Below, one piece after another: positions 5,786-13,760 of a stretch of 18,038 bases of DNA. The notes beneath the pieces were generated by a model. That model saw only the letters and a list, made by a program, of their open reading frames with translations. It searched no databases and was not told the origin of the DNA. The translations under genes were made by a program, and so were the position numbers. Position 1 is the stretch's first letter, and each line of letters starts with the position of its first letter. Source of the DNA: Myxococcales bacterium (lineage in GTDB: Bacteria; Myxococcota; Myxococcia; Myxococcales; Myxococcaceae); contig PMBV01000097.1 of NCBI GenBank assembly GCA_003153055.1, positions 7,445 to 25,482 of the forward strand, read 5' to 3'.

Positions 5786-7966
5786 TCACGGGGCCGTCGT
5801 GCTCGGCTCGACCCGCTCCACCGTCACCGGCGTGCCACTGAAGGCCGCCGTGCCGCAGAGGGCGTCCACGCGCAGCTCGTCGGTGAGGTCGTTCAGGCTG
5901 ACCCCACCGTGGGCCACCGCCGTCTCCATCGTCACCCCATCGCGGTCGTGCCCCCAGCCGTGGGGCAGGCTGATGACGCCGGGGGCGATGTCCTCGGTCA
6001 CCACCACCGTGGCCTGCACCGATCCGGTTCGGGAGCGCACCCGCGCCTGCTGCCCCGAGGCGAGCGAGCGCTCGGACGCGTCGGAGGGGTGCATGAACAG
6101 GGTGCACGCGGGCGGCCCCTTCACCAGTCGGAGGCTGTTGTGCATCCACGAGTTGTTGCTCCGAAGCTGCCGGCGGCCGATCAACACCAGCGCGCCGTTG
6201 GAGGTCTGAGTCAGTCGCTCGTCGAGGCGGGCCAGGTCGGCCGCGAACACCTCGGGGACCAGCGCGATGCGATGGTCCTTCGTCGCCAGCCGCTCGGGGA
6301 GTCGAGGCTCGAGCGGGCCGAGGTCGAGGCCATGGGGCGACTGGCGCAGCGCCCCGAGCGAGAGACCCCTGGGCCCCATTCGCAACAACAGGTCGAGCGC
6401 CCGTCGGGGGCCGAGCAGGTGAGCCGCTCGCAGTGTGAAACCCTGGCGAGCGCCCCGCCGGCCACCGCCGTGGGCTCTCAGTGCGCGGGCAAGGTCGAGC
6501 AGCACCTCCCAGTCGTGGCGCACCCCGGGGGGAGCCTTCACCACCGCTGGCGCGTAGCGGGCGGCGTTTCGCACCGCCAGCGCGTAGAAGAGGGCGTCGT
6601 AGGCCTCGCGCTCGAAGCCGAAGCTGGTGGGCAGAATCAGGTTGGCGTGCCTGGTCGTCTCGTTTCGGTAGAGGTCGATGCACACCAGGTAGTCGAGGCG
6701 CTCCAGCGCTCGATCCAGCCGCGTGCCGTTGGGGGTCGACAGCACCGGGTTCCCTGCGAACGTCACCAACCCGCGCACCTGGCCGTCACCCTCGGTCTCA
6801 ATTTCCTCGGCCAGGGTGGCCACCGGGAGCTCACCGCCGAACTCCGGCAGCCCCCGAACCCGGCTCTTCCAGCGCCCGAAGCCTCCTCGGTCACCCATGC
6901 GGGTGGTGAGGCCCACCAGGTCCACAGCAGGCGAGGTGAACATCACGCCCCCTGCGCGGTCGAGGTTCCCGGTGACGACGTTGAGCGCGGTGATGAGCCA
7001 GGAGCTGAGGCCGCCGAACTCCTGCGTCGAGGCGCCCATCCGGCCGTAGCAAACGGCGCTGGGCGCTCGGGCGAAGTCTCTGGCGATGCCGCGTATGGCC
7101 TCGGCCGAGAGCCCGGTGTGCGCCGAGACTCGCTCCGGTGGGTAGGCCCGCACCAACTCGGCCAGGCGCTCGAAGCCGGTGGTGAAGGCCGCCAGCCGGC
7201 CCGGCTTCACCAGCCCCTCGGCGTGCACCACCTGAAGCAGGGCGAGGAGCAGCGCCGCGTCGGCGCCCGGCCGGATGAAGTGGTGGGTGTCGGCGATGGC
7301 GGCGGTCTCGGTGCGCCGGGGGTCGACCACGACGAGCTTCCCGCCCCGCGCCTTGAGGGCCAGGAGCCGCGCGCGGATGTCGCCCGCCGTCATCAGGCTC
7401 CCGTTGGAGGCCAAGGGGTTCGCCCCCAGCATGAGGAAGTGCTCGGTGCGGTCGACGTCGGGCACCGGCACGAGCAACTGGTGGCCGAACATGCTCAGCG
7501 CCGCCAGCATCTGGGGGAGCTGATCCACCGAGGTCGCGGAGAACCGCGAGCGGGTGTGCAGCGCGCGAGAGAAGAAGACGGCGGCCAGGAAGGCGCTCAA
7601 GCTGTGGACCGTGGGGTTGCCCAGGTAGAGCCCCAGCGCGTTGCGGCCGTGGGTCTTCTGAATGCGAGCGAGGTTCGAGCCGGCCTCGGCGAGCGCCTGG
7701 GGCCATGAGATGGGCTCCCACCTTTGGCCCACCCGGCGCATCGGCTGCCGGAGGCGATCCGGGTCGTCCATCACGTCGGAAATGGCCGCCGCCTTGGGAC
7801 AGATGTGGCCGCGGCTGAAAGGGTCCTCCGAGTCTCCCCGCACGCTGACGACGCGGTCTCCATCGAGCTCGACGGAGAGACCGCAGACGGCTTCGCACAG
7901 CATGCAGGTATGGAGACGGAGCTCGGACATGGGCCCAGTGGTAACGGGCTCATGGGCGGCCGTCAC
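5786..7966 (-). CDS. Molybdopterin oxidoreductase with one N-terminal [4Fe-4S] site, unknown substrate
   Basis: This is a 726-residue member of the DMSO reductase family (formate dehydrogenase/nitrate reductase-like). The N-terminus has Cys21, Cys24, Cys28 and Cys56 in the CxxCxxxC...C pattern for one [4Fe-4S] cluster. The body holds cofactor-binding segments such as LGANPLASNGSLM and VVVDPRRTETA, and a C-terminal molydopterin-binding beta domain with ISLPHGWGH. Where formate dehydrogenases and Nap-type enzymes carry the Cys or Sec ligand of Mo/W, this protein reads RFSATSVDQLPQM (141-153) with no Cys, so Ser or Asp might bind the metal. No Tat signal is seen; it should be cytosolic. The start is either the GTG at 7966, four bases below the hydrolase stop, or ATG 7930, directly before the conserved Fe-S part; neither has a clear binding site. 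Close spacing indicates one transcript with the hydrolase. Confidence 0.9.
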   Translation of the reverse strand: MTAAHEPVTTGPMSELRLHTCMLCEAVCGLSVELDGDRVVSVRGDSEDPFSRGHICPKAAAISDVMDDPDRLRQPMRRVGQRWEPISWPQALAEAGSNLARIQKTHGRNALGLYLGNPTVHSLSAFLAAVFFSRALHTRSRFSATSVDQLPQMLAALSMFGHQLLVPVPDVDRTEHFLMLGANPLASNGSLMTAGDIRARLLALKARGGKLVVVDPRRTETAAIADTHHFIRPGADAALLLALLQVVHAEGLVKPGRLAAFTTGFERLAELVRAYPPERVSAHTGLSAEAIRGIARDFARAPSAVCYGRMGASTQEFGGLSSWLITALNVVTGNLDRAGGVMFTSPAVDLVGLTTRMGDRGGFGRWKSRVRGLPEFGGELPVATLAEEIETEGDGQVRGLVTFAGNPVLSTPNGTRLDRALERLDYLVCIDLYRNETTRHANLILPTSFGFEREAYDALFYALAVRNAARYAPAVVKAPPGVRHDWEVLLDLARALRAHGGGRRGARQGFTLRAAHLLGPRRALDLLLRMGPRGLSLGALRQSPHGLDLGPLEPRLPERLATKDHRIALVPEVFAADLARLDERLTQTSNGALVLIGRRQLRSNNSWMHNSLRLVKGPPACTLFMHPSDASERSLASGQQARVRSRTGSVQATVVVTEDIAPGVISLPHGWGHDRDGVTMETAVAHGGVSLNDLTDELRVDALCGTAAFSGTPVTVERVEPSTTAP

Positions 7967-7969
7967 GGC

Positions 7970-9022
7970 TCAAACGGGCGTCGCGTGGCGAGCCAGGAAG
8001 GCGGCCACCACTGGCACCACCTCTTCAGGCGCGCGCCGGCCGAGCACCAGGTCTCCGTGCCCGTAGTCGGCCGAGAAGCCCTGGTGGAGGCCGACCGTCA
8101 CGCGCTCGCTGGGGCCACTGACTCGCGCCGCCGCGGCGTGCGCATCAGCGGGAGGGACGAGCGCGTCGACCGCGCCGGCCACCGTGAGCAACGGCTGGCG
8201 TATGGCTGTGAGGTTGGCCCGGTAGTCGAAGCCGTCCTCTCCATCGAAGGCGTCGTCTCTCACCCAGCGGGCGAACTGGCGGGCGACGCCTCCGGGGAGG
8301 TCCACCATCACGTAGGCCAGCGCTTGACGGATGACGTCGGGCTCCACGTTGCTCGCGTTGAGCAGGTAGGGGCCGATGGGCGCGGGAGGTAGGCCCCAGG
8401 GCACCGCCACCCTGGCCGGCCACGCGAGGGGCAGCGTGTCGAGACCGAGGACGGGCCCCAGCGCTCGCACGAAGCGCCGCACGCCGAGTGACGAGAAGGC
8501 CGTGGGCGCTCCAAGCGTCGCGATGGCCCGCACCGGCGCGTCGGGGAAGCGGGCGAGGTGCGCCAAGGCCAAGAGCCCTCCTCGCGAGTGCCCCACCCAC
8601 AGCGCGGCGGGCGCCCCAGCGGCCAGCACGGCCCGCAGCGCGGCCGTCACGTCGTGGGCCACCTCCACGTCGAAGGTGCTCCCCGCCGCGACGCCATGGA
8701 GGCCGTGCCCGCGAACCTCGAGCACCCACGCCTCAAAGCCTCGCTGGGCCAGGGCGCGGGCCACCGAGTAGCGCTCGTCGAAGTCGAGGTTGAAGCGGTT
8801 GGTGCCCAGCGAGTGGGCGAGCACCACCGGCTCGGCGAAGCGGCGGCCGCCTCGGGCTCGGTACCTGCCCAGGGCGATGGCGTTGCCGTCGTCGGTGGCC
8901 ACCCGGAAGAGCTCATCAGGCTTGAAGCGCAGCGGCGCCGGAGCCAGCCGCTGGGTCAACTGACGCACCAGGCCCGCCCCGAGGAACCGCACTCGCGAGG
9001 CTGGCTCACCGGAAGGGCTCAC
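7970..9022 (-). CDS. Alpha/beta-hydrolase fold protein
   Basis: This is a 350-residue protein. The catalytic triad can be read: Ser146 in GHSRGG, Asp286 in GAVDALVPP and His322 in DYGHGDLVLG. The oxyanion segment is LAHSLGTN (68-75), and RGHGLHG follows strand 4. A cap domain lies at about 170-260. N-terminal residues 11-35 are amphipathic and no secretion signal is seen. The late DYGHGDLV-GRRAPEEV pattern recalls alpha/beta hydrolases related to PHA synthase and esterase types, but the substrate is unknown. The GTG at 9022 has no close ribosome binding site; a strong GAAGGAGGGG lies 23 bases upstream of it and fits instead an in-frame ATC at 9043 (seven codons earlier). The stop is four bases from the GTG start of the molybdoenzyme gene, so the two are probably co-translated. 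The previous gene ends 36 bp upstream. Confidence 0.88.
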   Translation of the reverse strand: MSPSGEPASRVRFLGAGLVRQLTQRLAPAPLRFKPDELFRVATDDGNAIALGRYRARGGRRFAEPVVLAHSLGTNRFNLDFDERYSVARALAQRGFEAWVLEVRGHGLHGVAAGSTFDVEVAHDVTAALRAVLAAGAPAALWVGHSRGGLLALAHLARFPDAPVRAIATLGAPTAFSSLGVRRFVRALGPVLGLDTLPLAWPARVAVPWGLPPAPIGPYLLNASNVEPDVIRQALAYVMVDLPGGVARQFARWVRDDAFDGEDGFDYRANLTAIRQPLLTVAGAVDALVPPADAHAAAARVSGPSERVTVGLHQGFSADYGHGDLVLGRRAPEEVVPVVAAFLARHATPV

Positions 9023-9045
9023 ACTCTTGGCTCGGGCGGCGATCG

Positions 9046-9055
9046 CCCCTCCTTC
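9046..9055 (-). promoter_or_regulatory. Strong Shine-Dalgarno-like site before the hydrolase gene
   Basis: GAAGGAGGGG on the minus strand begins just after the stop of the upstream gene. No ATG, GTG or TTG lies at normal distance; an in-frame ATC follows 4 bases beyond AGGAGG, and the first usual start (GTG 9022) is 23 bases away. The site therefore questions the hydrolase start. Confidence 0.45.
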
Positions 9056-9058
9056 AAG

Positions 9059-10093
9059 CTAGAATCGGGCGAAGACGCCGACGCCGACGGGCCCTACCAC
9101 GAAGGTAACCGGCGGGGGCGCCTTCGGCCCGAACACCAACAGCCCGAGGCCGGTCCCCACCAGCACGCCCCCGGCCACGAAGAGAATGTCGGCTACCAGC
9201 GCATCGGTGCGAGCCTGATGGTCGAGCGCCGCGGCCTGCTTCTGGGTGAGGCCCGTCACCACGCCCGCGTCGCTGGCGGCGTGGTCCACCTTGGAGCGGG
9301 CGTCAGCCGAGAGGAACCCGAACGCCGCGCCGGTGCCCAGGGCGGCCAACCCGACGGCCCCCACCACGATGCCGAAAGGGCGCACCCACGCGGTGGGCTG
9401 GGCTGCCTCCGCGGTCGGCGCGGGGAGCGTGGGTGGTGGCGGAGCAGGCTGCGGTGGCGCCTCGACCGCCGCGATCAGCTCGGGGAGGGGCTGCTCCTCA
9501 CGCTCCAGCACCTCGAGGACGATGCCGCGCTCACCGAGCAGCTCGGCGGACCACTTGATGGCCTTGCCGTCGACCTTGAGAGCGGCCGTTTTCGCGGGTG
9601 TCACGGGCACCCGCTCCACCCTCACCGGCGCGCCGTCTTCCTGCACCGAGAAGCGCACCGCCCGCGCAGGAAAGAGTGGGTTGTCCTGGACTCGCACCGA
9701 GAGCTCAGTCACCCGCCTGTCGACGCGGGTGGCCGGCTCGCTCACGATGGCCAGTGCCCCGAGGCGCGCTGCCTCGGTGCGGGCCTCGAAATACGGCGTA
9801 CGAATGCGTGGCGGCTGGTTCTTCGACAGGTGATGTTCGGGGGCGATGACCAGCAGCTTCACGAACGCATCCCGTGCTCGACCAGGGCGATCCAGGGTCG
9901 CATGAGCAGTGCCCAGCACCTCGTACAGCCCCACCAGCGTCTCGCGGGTGATATCGGACAGCTGGAGGGCCGCCTCGGCTGTTCTCGTGGCTTTGTCGTA
10001 TTGGAATTCGTCCGCCAGGAGTCTCGCTTCGCTCAGCCGGCTGTCCGGAGTCGCGAGGAGCGCCGAGACCACGAGCAAGACGGGGGGCGACAT
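9059..10093 (-). CDS. Exported TPR-like protein with Pro-rich linker and two C-terminal membrane helices
   Basis: This is a 344-residue protein from the ATG at 10093, chosen because it begins a signal peptide (MSPPVLLVVSALLA). An ATG at 10147 would add 18 residues with three Arg and is also possible. Residues about 20-90 are helical and look like degenerate TPR repeats (ARLLADEFQYDKATRTAEAALQ, then LGTAHATLDRPGRARDAFVK). A beta-rich region (110-210) follows, then a Pro-rich linker (about 213-234). Two hydrophobic helices (about 241-262 and 302-321) flank an Ala-rich polar stretch. This plan is frequent in myxobacterial proteins encoded beside Ser/Thr kinases (established pattern, exact function unknown). 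It diverges from such a kinase here with about 66 bp between starts, suggesting shared control. It is first in a minus-strand run with the hydrolase and the molybdoenzyme. Confidence 0.82.
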   Translation of the reverse strand: MSPPVLLVVSALLATPDSRLSEARLLADEFQYDKATRTAEAALQLSDITRETLVGLYEVLGTAHATLDRPGRARDAFVKLLVIAPEHHLSKNQPPRIRTPYFEARTEAARLGALAIVSEPATRVDRRVTELSVRVQDNPLFPARAVRFSVQEDGAPVRVERVPVTPAKTAALKVDGKAIKWSAELLGERGIVLEVLEREEQPLPELIAAVEAPPQPAPPPPTLPAPTAEAAQPTAWVRPFGIVVGAVGLAALGTGAAFGFLSADARSKVDHAASDAGVVTGLTQKQAAALDHQARTDALVADILFVAGGVLVGTGLGLLVFGPKAPPPVTFVVGPVGVGVFARF

Positions 10094-10122
10094 GAGCGTC
10101 GAGCGTATCGTGAATTGTCGGA

Positions 10123-10150
10123 TTGACACAGCGGCTGGTCGATCCATGCT
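10123..10150 (+). promoter_or_regulatory. Candidate sigma-70-like promoter before the kinase gene
   Basis: TTGACA at 10123-10128 matches the -35 consensus; 16 bases later CATGCT (10145-10150) is a weak -10. If used, transcription would start only a few bases before the kinase TTG start, giving a nearly leaderless transcript. The weak -10 makes this a tentative call. Confidence 0.2.
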
Positions 10151-10159
10151 GGGTTCGAC

Positions 10160-11875
10160 TTGAATACGCTGTCCACGGCCTGGTTTCCCGGAGCCTCCAT
10201 TGGAAGGTACCAGCTCATCACTCCGCTGGCTTCAGGAGGCATGGCCGAGATCTGGCTCGCGCGTCAGCCAGGCCTGAGGGGCTTCGAGAAGGTCGTGGTC
10301 ATCAAGCGCATGGTGCATGCGCTGGAGGAAGACCCCGAACACGTCGAGATGTTCGTCGGGGAGGCGCGGCTCGCCGCTGGCCTGACCCACCCGCACGTGG
10401 TGCAGATTTACGAGCTCGGCCAGGAGCACGGCTCGTTCTACATCGTGATGGAGTTCATCGACGGAGAGAGCCTGTCGACGGTGTGGAAAGAGGGCCTCAG
10501 GAAGAACAAGCCCATGCCTGGCCCGCTGGCGGCACAGCTCCTCGCCTGGGCGGCGGAGGGGCTCCACTACGCCCACACCCGCACCGGCCAGAACGGCGAG
10601 CCGCTCGTCATCATTCACCGCGACGTGAGCCCGCAGAACCTCATCGTCACCTACGACGGCTCGCTCAAGCTGGTCGACTTCGGCATCGCCAAGGTGGCCA
10701 ACGAGGCCACGGTGAGCGGCAAGCTCAAGGGCAAACTGGCCTACATGTCTCCCGAGCAGGGGCGCACCGACCCGGTCGATCCGCGCAGCGACGTGTTCTC
10801 GCTCGGGGTGGTGCTGTTCGAGATGGTGACTCGAACCCGGCTCTTCCCGCGGCTGGAGGACCTGGAGATACTCCGCAAAATCCTCTCGGGAGCCCCGATG
10901 CCCCGAGCCCAGGAGCGGCGGGCCGACGTACCCGACGCGCTCGATCGCATCATCGCCAAGGCCATGGCCCAGCGCCGGGAGCATCGCTACTCCACCGCCC
11001 GCGAGCTCCAGGTCGCCCTGGAAGACTGGCTGCTGCGCACCGGCCGGCGCACGACCGCGACCGATGTCGCCGACTACATGAAGGAGCTCTTCGCCGAGCG
11101 CATCGAGCAGCGGCGCTCCCTCATCGAGTCGGCCAAGCGGGGCGACCTCTCGTCGAGTTTTTCGGCCTCGCGGGTACTCCCTCCGCTGGGAGACGGGGCC
11201 GACGCGCTCGACCCCAAGGGCGGCTTCACTCGGTTCGGTCTGGGAGGCAAAGGGAAGGCGGCGCGGTTCCGCGTGCTGGGCGTGGCGGCCGCCGCCATCG
11301 TCTTGGCGGTCGTGGTGGCCGTGGTGGCGGCCGGTGGCCCCACGCCAACCGAGGACAAGCCGCTCCCCGCCCCAGTGGCGGCTCCGGCGCACAGCACGCT
11401 GGTGGTGGAGTCGAGGCCGTCGGGCGCGCGCATCGTCGTCGACGGCGTCGCCCACGGCACCACGCCCGTCGTCCTCGACGACCTCGAGACGGGCGAGCAC
11501 CAGCTCCTCGTCTCCTCCGAGGGCTTCGTGAGCGAGAAGCGAGCAGTGTCGATTCATTCGGTGGCCGAGCGCATCGCCCTCGTCATCGCCCTCGAGCGCG
11601 AGCCTCAACCCACCGGCGACGACCCGCGAAGGGCCGAGCGCCCAGTGGCGGCCGCGTCGACGAAGGCCACCGGCAAGCTCAACCTCGCCACGACTCCGTG
11701 GACCACCGTGTACTTCGGCAACAGGAAGCTGGGCGACACGCCGTTGGTGAGCGTCTCACTCCCCGCCGGCCGGCACGTGCTTACCCTGGTCAACCCCGAG
11801 CAGAACCTCAACAGCTCGGTCGAGGTGGATATCACTCCCAACGAGACCACCGTCAAGCGCCTGGCCTTGCAGTGA
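10160..11875 (+). CDS. Membrane-anchored Ser/Thr protein kinase with two PEGA-like C-terminal domains
   Basis: This is a 571-residue kinase. The kinase domain spans about 16-290: Gly-rich loop LASGGMAEIWLA (23-34), Lys49 in VVIKR, Glu68 of the C-helix, HRDVSPQN (153-160), DFG (173-175) and YMSPEQ (195-200). All catalytic residues are present, so it should be active. A linker precedes one membrane helix (about 370-392, VLGVAAAAIVLAVVVAVVAAG), placing the C-terminus outside the cytoplasm. There, two PEGA-like domains are seen: 413-478 (LVVESRPSGARIVVDGVAHG...TPVVLDDLETGEH) and 505-570 (LNLATTPWTTVYFGNRKLGDTPLV), a plan found in sensory kinases that bind cell-wall or surface components. The start is TTG 10160: an in-frame stop lies at 10124-10126 and no ATG or GTG occurs before the kinase domain. 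There is no obvious binding site. It diverges from the exported TPR protein; a PilZ-like gene follows after 49 bp. Confidence 0.93.
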   Translation: MNTLSTAWFPGASIGRYQLITPLASGGMAEIWLARQPGLRGFEKVVVIKRMVHALEEDPEHVEMFVGEARLAAGLTHPHVVQIYELGQEHGSFYIVMEFIDGESLSTVWKEGLRKNKPMPGPLAAQLLAWAAEGLHYAHTRTGQNGEPLVIIHRDVSPQNLIVTYDGSLKLVDFGIAKVANEATVSGKLKGKLAYMSPEQGRTDPVDPRSDVFSLGVVLFEMVTRTRLFPRLEDLEILRKILSGAPMPRAQERRADVPDALDRIIAKAMAQRREHRYSTARELQVALEDWLLRTGRRTTATDVADYMKELFAERIEQRRSLIESAKRGDLSSSFSASRVLPPLGDGADALDPKGGFTRFGLGGKGKAARFRVLGVAAAAIVLAVVVAVVAAGGPTPTEDKPLPAPVAAPAHSTLVVESRPSGARIVVDGVAHGTTPVVLDDLETGEHQLLVSSEGFVSEKRAVSIHSVAERIALVIALEREPQPTGDDPRRAERPVAAASTKATGKLNLATTPWTTVYFGNRKLGDTPLVSVSLPAGRHVLTLVNPEQNLNSSVEVDITPNETTVKRLALQ

Positions 11876-11924
11876 CACTGAAGTATCTTGATGTCACGGC
11901 AGGTATTTCGCACAAGGCAGCTCC

Positions 11925-12401
11925 ATGGACGCGAGTCAGTGGATTGCCGGCTTTCGCTCAGTGCACCAGCTGGTTCGAAGTGGCGGAGCGACCGAGGCAG
12001 ACGGAGAGCAGCACCGGGGCATGTGCGAGGAGTTGGCGCGTTCGATGATGGCGTCTCAGGGCCAGCGGCTGGCCGACGGGGTGGACGCGCGCAAGCAGTT
12101 CAAGGTGGCGCAGGTCTACGCCGTCGAGGTGAACAACCTCTACCGCGCGGTGACTCGGGAGGTGTCGTGCACCAGCTTCTCGGCGGTGCTGCCCGACGGG
12201 TTCAAGGTGGGGCAGTTGGTGACGTTCTCGCTCCAGCTGGGGCGGGGTGCGGAACCCATCACCGGGCAAGCCCGGGCCACCGAGGTGGTGAAGCAGAAGG
12301 GCTCGGCGCGGGTGGCGTTCACCATCGAGGTCATCGGCAAGGCCGCGTCGGCGCAGCTCGAGTTGGCCCTGTTCGACGCCGTGCTGGCTCGACTGAAGTA
12401 G
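11925..12401 (+). CDS. Divergent PilZ-like domain protein
   Basis: This is a 158-residue cytosolic protein. Residues 1-55 are mostly helical (MDASQWIAGFRSVHQLVRSG and a second helix EELARSMMASQ). Residues about 58-158 form a beta-rich domain: FKVAQVYAVEVNNLYRAVTR, then VSCTSFSAVLPDGFKVGQLV, and a final amphipathic helix LELALFDAVLARLK. The order and the 'GxFKVGxxVxFSLxL' strand match PilZ-type proteins common in myxobacteria. The c-di-GMP motifs RxxxR and (D/N)xSxxG are not intact: the second reads EVSCTS. c-di-GMP binding is therefore doubtful. It lies 49 bp after the kinase stop in the same direction, without a terminator, so co-transcription is likely. An AGG lies nine bases before the ATG as a modest binding site. 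Positions 12402-12507 hold no gene. Confidence 0.75.
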   Translation: MDASQWIAGFRSVHQLVRSGGATEADGEQHRGMCEELARSMMASQGQRLADGVDARKQFKVAQVYAVEVNNLYRAVTREVSCTSFSAVLPDGFKVGQLVTFSLQLGRGAEPITGQARATEVVKQKGSARVAFTIEVIGKAASAQLELALFDAVLARLK

Positions 12402-12507
12402 AGCGTTTTTGCGAATGGCTTGCAATTCAGCCGGTTCGAGCCACGCCTGAGTCTCGGGGCGGTCGAGGAACATGACGGGCGGGCCTCGAGTTTGCTACGA
12501 GGGACGC

Positions 12508-12741
12508 ATGGTGCGCGCCGGCCTTGCCCTGGCTCTGGTTTTGATGGGCTGTGACCGCCCGTGTCCACGCGCTGATTCGCTGGGGGGGCTCGACGGAGGC
12601 CCAGTGGTGTGCGTGGCGGCGACCGACTGTCCTCGGCCAGCGAACCTCCTGGTCTGCGGGAGCGCGGAGGATCAGCTCATCGGCTGCGTCGACTGCGTGG
12701 CCACCCGCTGTGTCCGGTACGTGCCGGCGGGGTGCCCATGA
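12508..12741 (+). CDS. Small Cys-rich lipoprotein, unknown function
   Basis: This is a 77-residue protein. The ATG at 12508 is preceded by GAGGGACGC, a good binding site; an earlier in-frame ATG at 12472 would spoil the signal peptide. MVRAGLALALVLMGC ends in a lipobox with Cys15 as the lipidated residue. The mature 63 residues hold eight further Cys, enough for four disulphides, in a small extracellular domain (VVCVAATDC, LVCGSAED, GCVDCVATRC). The stop codon overlaps the start of the next gene in ATGA (12738-12741), a sign of translational coupling with the TPR lipoprotein, so the two may work together. No named family recognised. Confidence 0.75.
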   Translation: MVRAGLALALVLMGCDRPCPRADSLGGLDGGPVVCVAATDCPRPANLLVCGSAEDQLIGCVDCVATRCVRYVPAGCP

Positions 12742-13727
12742 GACGGCTCATGCTCCTCTTCCTGGTCGCGCTGGCGGCGTGCCACAAGGAGGACGCGCCG
12801 GCCCACCTCGAGCGAGCGAAGGCGGCGCTGTTCGAGCAGAAGGCCGACATCGCCCTGGCGGAGTACAAGCTGGCGCTCGACCTGTTGCAGCGCGACAGCA
12901 CGGCGGAGTCCCTCGTGTACCGGGCGAGGGCACTGCGAGGCGCGGCCGACACGTATTATCTCACCCAGCGAGACTTCAAACACGCCCTCGAGGTCTACCG
13001 CGAGCTCATCAGCTTGTGCCCCGAGGCGCCCGAGACGCTCGAGGGGCGGATTCACCTGGCCTCGCTGTTGCGCCATGAGTTCAGAGACCTCCGTGGAGCC
13101 ATCGCCGAGCTGACCGCTGCCCTGGCGCGGAACCCGCCCCAGTCGGCCGAGCTCTCGTACCAGGTGGCCGAGATGTATTTCGAGTTGCAGGACTACGAGC
13201 AATCGGCGCTGGAGGCGGCGGCGGTGGCGAAGAAGTTCGAGACCAGCGCCTACGTCGACGACGCGCTGTTCTTGAGGGCGCAGGCGCTGGCGATGATGGA
13301 TGACCGGAAAGCCGACGCGCAGCGGGCCTTCCTCGACGTGGTGGATCGATTCCCCGACTCCGAGCTGAAGCCCCACGCGTTGTTCGAGCTGGGCAGGCTC
13401 CGGGCGAACGCGGGCGATTTCGAGCATGCCATCGAATTTTGGGTCAAGGCGCTCAAGTCGCACCCCGACCCGGCGATGGTGCAGGCCAACATCGCGCGGG
13501 TGCGTAACCGCCTTCGGGCCACCACTCCGAGCAAGCTGGGCGACGCGGTGAGCGCGTTCGATTGGGACACCGCTCCGGTGTACGAGACCCATCGGCCGGG
13601 CCCTCCTCCGCGGACCTCAGCCGAGGCGGTCGGCGGCACGAAGGAAGAGGCAGAGAGAGAGGCCAAGATGCCAGCCGAGCCGGGCCAGCACGACCCGGCC
13701 AAGGGGCAGGGGGAAGGCGGCCTGTAA
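12738..13727 (+). CDS. TPR-repeat lipoprotein
   Basis: This is a 329-residue protein. The signal peptide MRRLMLLFLVALAAC has lipobox LAAC, so Cys15 is lipidated, without Asp at +2 (His follows). That suggests outer membrane sorting under the usual rule, which may not hold in myxobacteria. From about 22 to 270 it is helical with TPR-type pairs: AKAALFEQKADIALAEYKLALD, FKHALEVYRELISLCP, YQVAEMYFELQDYEQSALEA and LFELGRLRANAGDFEHAIEFWVKAL. The last 55 residues are a disordered Pro/Gly/Glu-rich tail. Such lipoproteins act as scaffolds (BamD, Tgl and YbgF are known examples), but this one is not identifiable as any of them. It is coupled to the Cys-rich lipoprotein and converges on the histidine kinase, with 732 bp of repetitive non-coding DNA between. 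Confidence 0.85.
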   Translation: MRRLMLLFLVALAACHKEDAPAHLERAKAALFEQKADIALAEYKLALDLLQRDSTAESLVYRARALRGAADTYYLTQRDFKHALEVYRELISLCPEAPETLEGRIHLASLLRHEFRDLRGAIAELTAALARNPPQSAELSYQVAEMYFELQDYEQSALEAAAVAKKFETSAYVDDALFLRAQALAMMDDRKADAQRAFLDVVDRFPDSELKPHALFELGRLRANAGDFEHAIEFWVKALKSHPDPAMVQANIARVRNRLRATTPSKLGDAVSAFDWDTAPVYETHRPGPPPRTSAEAVGGTKEEAEREAKMPAEPGQHDPAKGQGEGGL

Positions 13728-13760
13728 GGCGACAAGGCGCAGTGGGGCGGCATGGCGCTT

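Noticed and set aside
5738..7708. 656-codon plus-strand frame opposite the molybdoenzyme gene
   Set aside because: The minus strand encodes clear Fe-S and molybdopterin motifs; the plus frame is Gln/His/Gly-rich nonsense typical of antisense frames.
9037..9046. GGCGATCGCC palindrome resembling the cyanobacterial HIP1 site
   Set aside because: A single occurrence noticed, overlapping the purine-rich ribosome binding site, in GC-rich DNA; no support for a role.
8558..10126. 522-codon plus-strand frame opposite the hydrolase and TPR genes
   Set aside because: It spans two real genes and their gap and has no recognisable domain.
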